33,318 bases of DNA, from the NCBI GenBank assembly GCA_030040965.1, contig JASHOT010000194.1, positions 1 through 33,318 of the forward strand. The letters run 5' to 3'. This stretch comes from Candidatus Sulfotelmatobacter sp. (GTDB lineage Bacteria > Acidobacteriota > Terriglobia > Terriglobales > Acidobacteriaceae). The notes beneath the pieces were generated by a model. That model was not told the DNA's origin. It searched no databases and saw only the letters and a program-made list of their open reading frames with translations. A program made the position numbers and the translations under genes. Of the stretch, positions 32,351 through 33,318 are shown in pieces (the first letter of the stretch is position 1; each line of letters begins with the position of its first letter).

Positions 32351-32491
32351 TCACCATTTCCTTCCTGTGTCAGACCCGCACACGCATGTTGCCGAAGTCC
32401 TAATAATGGCATCCGTCGGCTTGACGATCCTCGGGAACTCGCGCTCCTCAAATCGCACGTCACGCGGACCATACAAAACAGCTCCTCGCAT
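32351..32491 (-). pseudogene. Truncated zinc alcohol dehydrogenase, first 46 codons
   Basis: Reading from ATG 32491, the sequence begins [18 protein letters not shown] and continues to ATCVCGSD, which is the N-terminus of zinc-dependent medium-chain alcohol dehydrogenases up to and including the first zinc ligand Cys38. After GSD the homology ends: the next five residues (TGRKW) are foreign and are followed by TGA at 32351-32353. About 300 residues are missing. A good ribosome site (GAGGTAAGGGG) still precedes the ATG. The cupin start is one base after this stop, so the remnant may still help couple translation of the cupin. The likely cause is an internal deletion joining ADH codon 41 to the cupin leader. 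Confidence 0.85.
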
Positions 32492-32515
32492 GATTTGTCC
32501 CCTTACCTCTTTCGG

Positions 32516-33009
32516 TTAGTAATGTTCCCAAGTGACGGACCAATGTTCGTCTGGCCTAGTGGACCTGATGATGAGATGTCCGTCTGCTGTGAATTCAAAC
32601 TTGCGTGGGAGGTCTTTGCCGACGAGCAAATCTCGCGTAATCGATCCCTGCACGTCGTGCGTCACCGTGTGCTCAGTCTCGTCGACTTCGTAACTACCGA
32701 ATGAGGCCTCGTATCCGTTAAGCACGTACTCGTTCGATAGAGTGTTGGCTGATTCTGGATACATCAATTGCACCGACATGTGCCCGTCTCGGGTGTAGAT
32801 CAACATGCCTCTCGGCTGCGGGATCGGCTGGGACTTCCCATCGGGGCTCGGAGCATCGATGTGCACAAGATGCCAAGCCCCGATGAGTTTCTCTTTCGCT
32901 GCGCCGCTACCACCGGTCGTCTTCGCAGATTGAGCGTGACCGAAGAGCGTGAAGGCCATGGCGCCCATGACGACGATGAAGCGACAAGGGGACATTCTTG
33001 GTGTGCTGC

Positions 33010-33013
<4 letters not shown>
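32516..33013 (-). CDS. Secreted lipocalin-like domain protein
   Basis: This 165-residue protein has a signal peptide (FIVVMGAMAFTLFGHAQS) and one lipocalin-like domain (Lipocalin_5 type). Motifs are LIGAWHLVHIDAPS at the start of the domain, PRGMLIYTRDGHMSVQLMYP and a closing LIIRSTRPDEHWSVTWEHY. Such proteins are predicted beta-barrels that may bind small hydrophobic ligands; no function is proven. The start ATG at 33013 overlaps the aldo/keto reductase stop in an ATGA arrangement, implying translational coupling. ATG 32995 is an alternative with a slightly shorter signal. Confidence 0.87.

Positions 33014-33318
<305 letters not shown>

Overview
The window looks like a chromosomal segment of an Acidobacteriota member, probably class Terriglobia. 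The evidence is a 1259-residue Oar-like TonB receptor with an N-terminal carboxypeptidase-regulatory domain, a CRTAC1-type FG-GAP/ASPIC protein next to secreted TPR proteins, a short secreted protein of a kind common in Acidobacteria, and a cupin nearly identical in layout to the Granulicella hydroxynitrile lyase. The assignment rests on gene content alone; no rRNA or tRNA is visible.

Layout. (1) 31-1311: an IS630-type insertion sequence with inverted ends of about 45 bp and a transposase split by a frame change. (2) 1434-2577: a DUF2461 gene and a small secreted protein. (3) 2919-6935: convergent GH3 (with PA14) and GH30 glycosidases. (4) 7185-9882: a histidine kinase with several OB-like repeats in its periplasmic part, overlapping a NarL-type response regulator. 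(5) 10042-18146: a large TonB receptor, a strong terminator and a secreted TPR protein on the plus strand, facing a CRTAC1-TPR pair on the minus strand. (6) 18220-25047: a Tat-exported GH127 enzyme, a GMC oxidoreductase with its Tat small subunit, a DUF1080 protein and a Tat-exported Gfo/Idh/MocA oxidoreductase. (7) 25192-26925: a B12-binding radical SAM enzyme. (8) 27086-30247: a transketolase C-terminal remnant divergent from a second TonB receptor. (9) 30248-30909: intergenic DNA in which I recognise nothing. (10) 30910-33318: a minus-strand run of small enzymes: aldo/keto reductase (cut by the window edge), lipocalin-like protein, a broken alcohol dehydrogenase start, a manganese-type cupin, a PptA-like tautomerase and a carboxymuconolactone-decarboxylase-like protein.

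How the genes may work together. Regions 3 to 6 read as a glycan-foraging locus: receptors and surface proteins for uptake, secreted glycosidases, a two-component regulator, and an oxidative route for glycosides. The strongest functional idea is a complete periplasmic 3-keto-glycoside route: GMC dehydrogenase plus small subunit oxidises a sugar, a DUF1080 hydrolase cleaves the keto-glycoside, and the Tat-exported Gfo/Idh/MocA enzyme handles the keto-sugar. No cytochrome c partner is in the window.

Several scars point to rearrangement: the insertion sequence, an 18-bp tandem duplication at a stop codon, a transketolase fragment abutting a receptor gene, and an alcohol dehydrogenase reduced to 46 codons directly before the cupin.
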